DNA from: Stenotrophomonas maltophilia
GTDB lineage: Bacteria; Pseudomonadota; Gammaproteobacteria; Xanthomonadales; Xanthomonadaceae
Length of the DNA: 64,000 bases
Direction: 5' to 3'
Assembly (NCBI GenBank): GCA_002387845.1
Contig: DGLB01000044.1
Span: 1 to 64,000 of the forward strand
Shown: in pieces, positions 62,601-64,000 of the stretch
Numbering within the stretch: position 1 is the first letter of the stretch
Layout of the letters: the number at the start of each line of letters is the position of its first letter
Made by a program: the position numbers and the translations under genes
Notes under the pieces: generated by a model
Database searches by the model: none
Told to the model about the DNA's origin: nothing
Seen by the model: the letters and a program-made list of their open reading frames with translations, nothing else

Positions 62601-64000
62601 ATGCGACACATGGACTTGAAGCGCTTCATCACCATCACCCTGCTGGCGCTGCTGGCGGTGCTGGGCAACGCGCAGGCACAACCGGTGCCGGCACAGCTGC
62701 CCGCACGCGTGCTGGATTCGGCTGACAACGGCCTGCTGGTGCTGAGCTACCACGACATCCGCGACGACGTGGCGATCAAGGGCGACCCGGACGCCTATGC
62801 GGTCAGCACGCAGAACTTCGCCGCGCACCTGGACTGGCTGTCGGCGCATGGCTACCACCCGGTGTCGCTGTCGCAGCTGATCACGGCGTCCAAGGGCGGC
62901 GCGCCGCTGCCGCCCAAGCCGGTGTTGCTGACCTTCGACGACGGCCTGCGCAGCGTGTACACCAAGGTGTTCCCGCTGCTGCGCGCCTACAACTACCCCG
63001 CGCTCGTGGCGGTGATCACCGACTACGTGGACATGGCCCCGGGCCGCACCATCGACTACGGCTACCGTCCGTTCGGCCACGACGACTTCCTGACCTGGGC
63101 GCAGCTGCGCGAGATGCAGCGCAGCGGGCTGGTGGAACTGGCCAGCCACACCGACAACCAGCACCACGGCGTGCAGTCCAATCCGCAGGGCAACCAGACC
63201 CCGGCGGTGATTACCCGTACCTACTTCCCGGCCACCGGGCAGTACGAGACCGCGCAGCAGTATGAGGCCCGTCTGCGCACCGACCTGGCGCTGAGCGTGA
63301 AGCGCATCCAGGACAACGTCGGGGTGAGCCCGAAGGCGATCGTGTGGCCGTATGCGGCCTACAACGCGCTGAGCAACAGGATTGCCGAAGACCTGGGCAT
63401 GCCGGTGTCGTTCGACCTGGAAGGCCGCAGCACGCCGGTGACCGCCGACCTGCACGGGCTGGCGCGCCTGCTGGTGACCGGCAACCCGACCATCACCAAC
63501 CTGGCCTACGAACTGCGCCGCGACGTGGAGCGTGACGGCGTGCGTGCGCTGCAGATCGACCTGGACGCGGTGTACGACGCCGACCCGGTGCAGCAGGGCA
63601 AGAACCTGGACGCATTGATCGAACGCGTGAAAACGGTGGGTCCCACCCACGTGTTCCTGCAGGCGTTCGCCGACCCGGACGGCAATGGCTCGGCCGATGC
63701 GCTGTACTTCCCGAACCGTCACCTGCCGATGCGCGCGGACCTGTTCAACCGCGTGGCGTGGCAGCTGAAGACGCGCGCCGGGGTGAAGGTGTACGCGTGG
63801 CTGCCGGTGCTGGGCTATGAGCTGAAGGACCCGGCGATCCGCAAGGCGCTGGCGATTGAAAGCCCGGAAAGCGATGGCATCTTCCGCCTGGACTTCACCA
63901 ACCCGAAGGTGCGTCACATCATTGACGACATCTACGAAGACCTGGCGATCAACTCGTACTTCGAAGGGCTGCTGTTCCACGACGACGCCTATATCCGCGA
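62601..64000 (+). CDS. pgaB: PgaB/HmsF, periplasmic PNAG N-deacetylase (partial, runs off the window)
   Basis: 466 residues are visible from MRHMDLKRFITITLLALLAV, one base after the pgaA stop. The signal peptide ends NAQAQ and lacks a lipobox Cys, unlike the E. coli lipoprotein. The family-4 carbohydrate esterase domain has LSYHDIRDD (about 48-56), LLTFDDGLRS (about 109-118) and LASHTDNQHHG (about 179-189), which provide the metal-binding Asp and His residues. From about residue 300 the C-terminal glycoside-hydrolase-like domain begins (VRALQIDLDAVYDADP, GVKVYAWLPVLGYEL). The remainder, and presumably pgaCD, lie beyond the window. Confidence 0.92.
   Translation, partial: MRHMDLKRFITITLLALLAVLGNAQAQPVPAQLPARVLDSADNGLLVLSYHDIRDDVAIKGDPDAYAVSTQNFAAHLDWLSAHGYHPVSLSQLITASKGGAPLPPKPVLLTFDDGLRSVYTKVFPLLRAYNYPALVAVITDYVDMAPGRTIDYGYRPFGHDDFLTWAQLREMQRSGLVELASHTDNQHHGVQSNPQGNQTPAVITRTYFPATGQYETAQQYEARLRTDLALSVKRIQDNVGVSPKAIVWPYAAYNALSNRIAEDLGMPVSFDLEGRSTPVTADLHGLARLLVTGNPTITNLAYELRRDVERDGVRALQIDLDAVYDADPVQQGKNLDALIERVKTVGPTHVFLQAFADPDGNGSADALYFPNRHLPMRADLFNRVAWQLKTRAGVKVYAWLPVLGYELKDPAIRKALAIESPESDGIFRLDFTNPKVRHIIDDIYEDLAINSYFEGLLFHDDAYIR

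Noticed and set aside
60467..62728. 753-codon minus-strand open frame opposite pgaA
   Set aside because: Antisense to pgaA, which has a signal peptide, TPR and porin features.

Overview
The window looks like a chromosomal segment of a GC-rich Xanthomonadaceae gammaproteobacterium, most likely Stenotrophomonas. Three things point there. GTAG-headed hairpin REPs of the Stenotrophomonas (SMAG) type occur in most intergenic gaps. A MetX-family serine O-succinyltransferase is present. The housekeeping operons (ccm, cydDC/cydABX, pga) have the expected makeup.

Layout. Positions 1-1042 hold the Gly/Arg/Pro-rich end of a protein (perhaps a DEAD-box helicase) and a small lipoprotein gene. Positions 1048-6187 (minus strand) hold five free-standing RHS core-tip cassettes and one small secreted protein. 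Positions 6329-8298 encode an omega-amidase/aminotransferase pair (methionine salvage type). Positions 8366-15295 are a complete cytochrome c maturation operon, ccmABCDEFGHI. Next come an Lrp-type regulator, a glutathione S-transferase and metX (to 17783).

Positions 17802-44473 (minus strand) form one 26.7 kb, 12-gene apparent transcription unit: an Ig-like protein, five large paralogues (789-982 aa), a full-length RHS protein, two more RHS core-tip cassettes and three large Ig-like proteins. From a shared divergent promoter region, a secreted repeat protein (44858) and a second full-length RHS protein (45975-50981) read the other way. A SymE-like toxin gene follows at 51048.

Positions 51949-58446 hold cydDC and divergent cydABX with a perfect FNR/Anr box. 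Two identical tRNA-Pro(CGG) genes, a CynX/NimT-type MFS transporter and the start of a pga (poly-N-acetylglucosamine) operon with a perfect Crp/Clp site complete the window.

The most interesting part is the RHS island. The N-termini of the five large paralogues carry a (T/L)xxWD...N..L..(Y/F) pattern that resembles the P47/OrfX TULIP proteins of botulinum-type toxin clusters, followed by bacterial Ig-like modules. This is pattern recognition from memory, not a search result. RHS proteins, P47-like proteins, Ig-like proteins and short tip cassettes are clustered with no PAAR, VgrG, Tc-A or immunity gene visible. This suggests a toxin assembly directed at something other than sister bacteria. 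Two tips are recognisable as RNase T1/N1-type domains; the others are not recognised. GTAG REPs bracket several cassettes and provide the stop codons of four genes, so they may have helped shuffle the modules.
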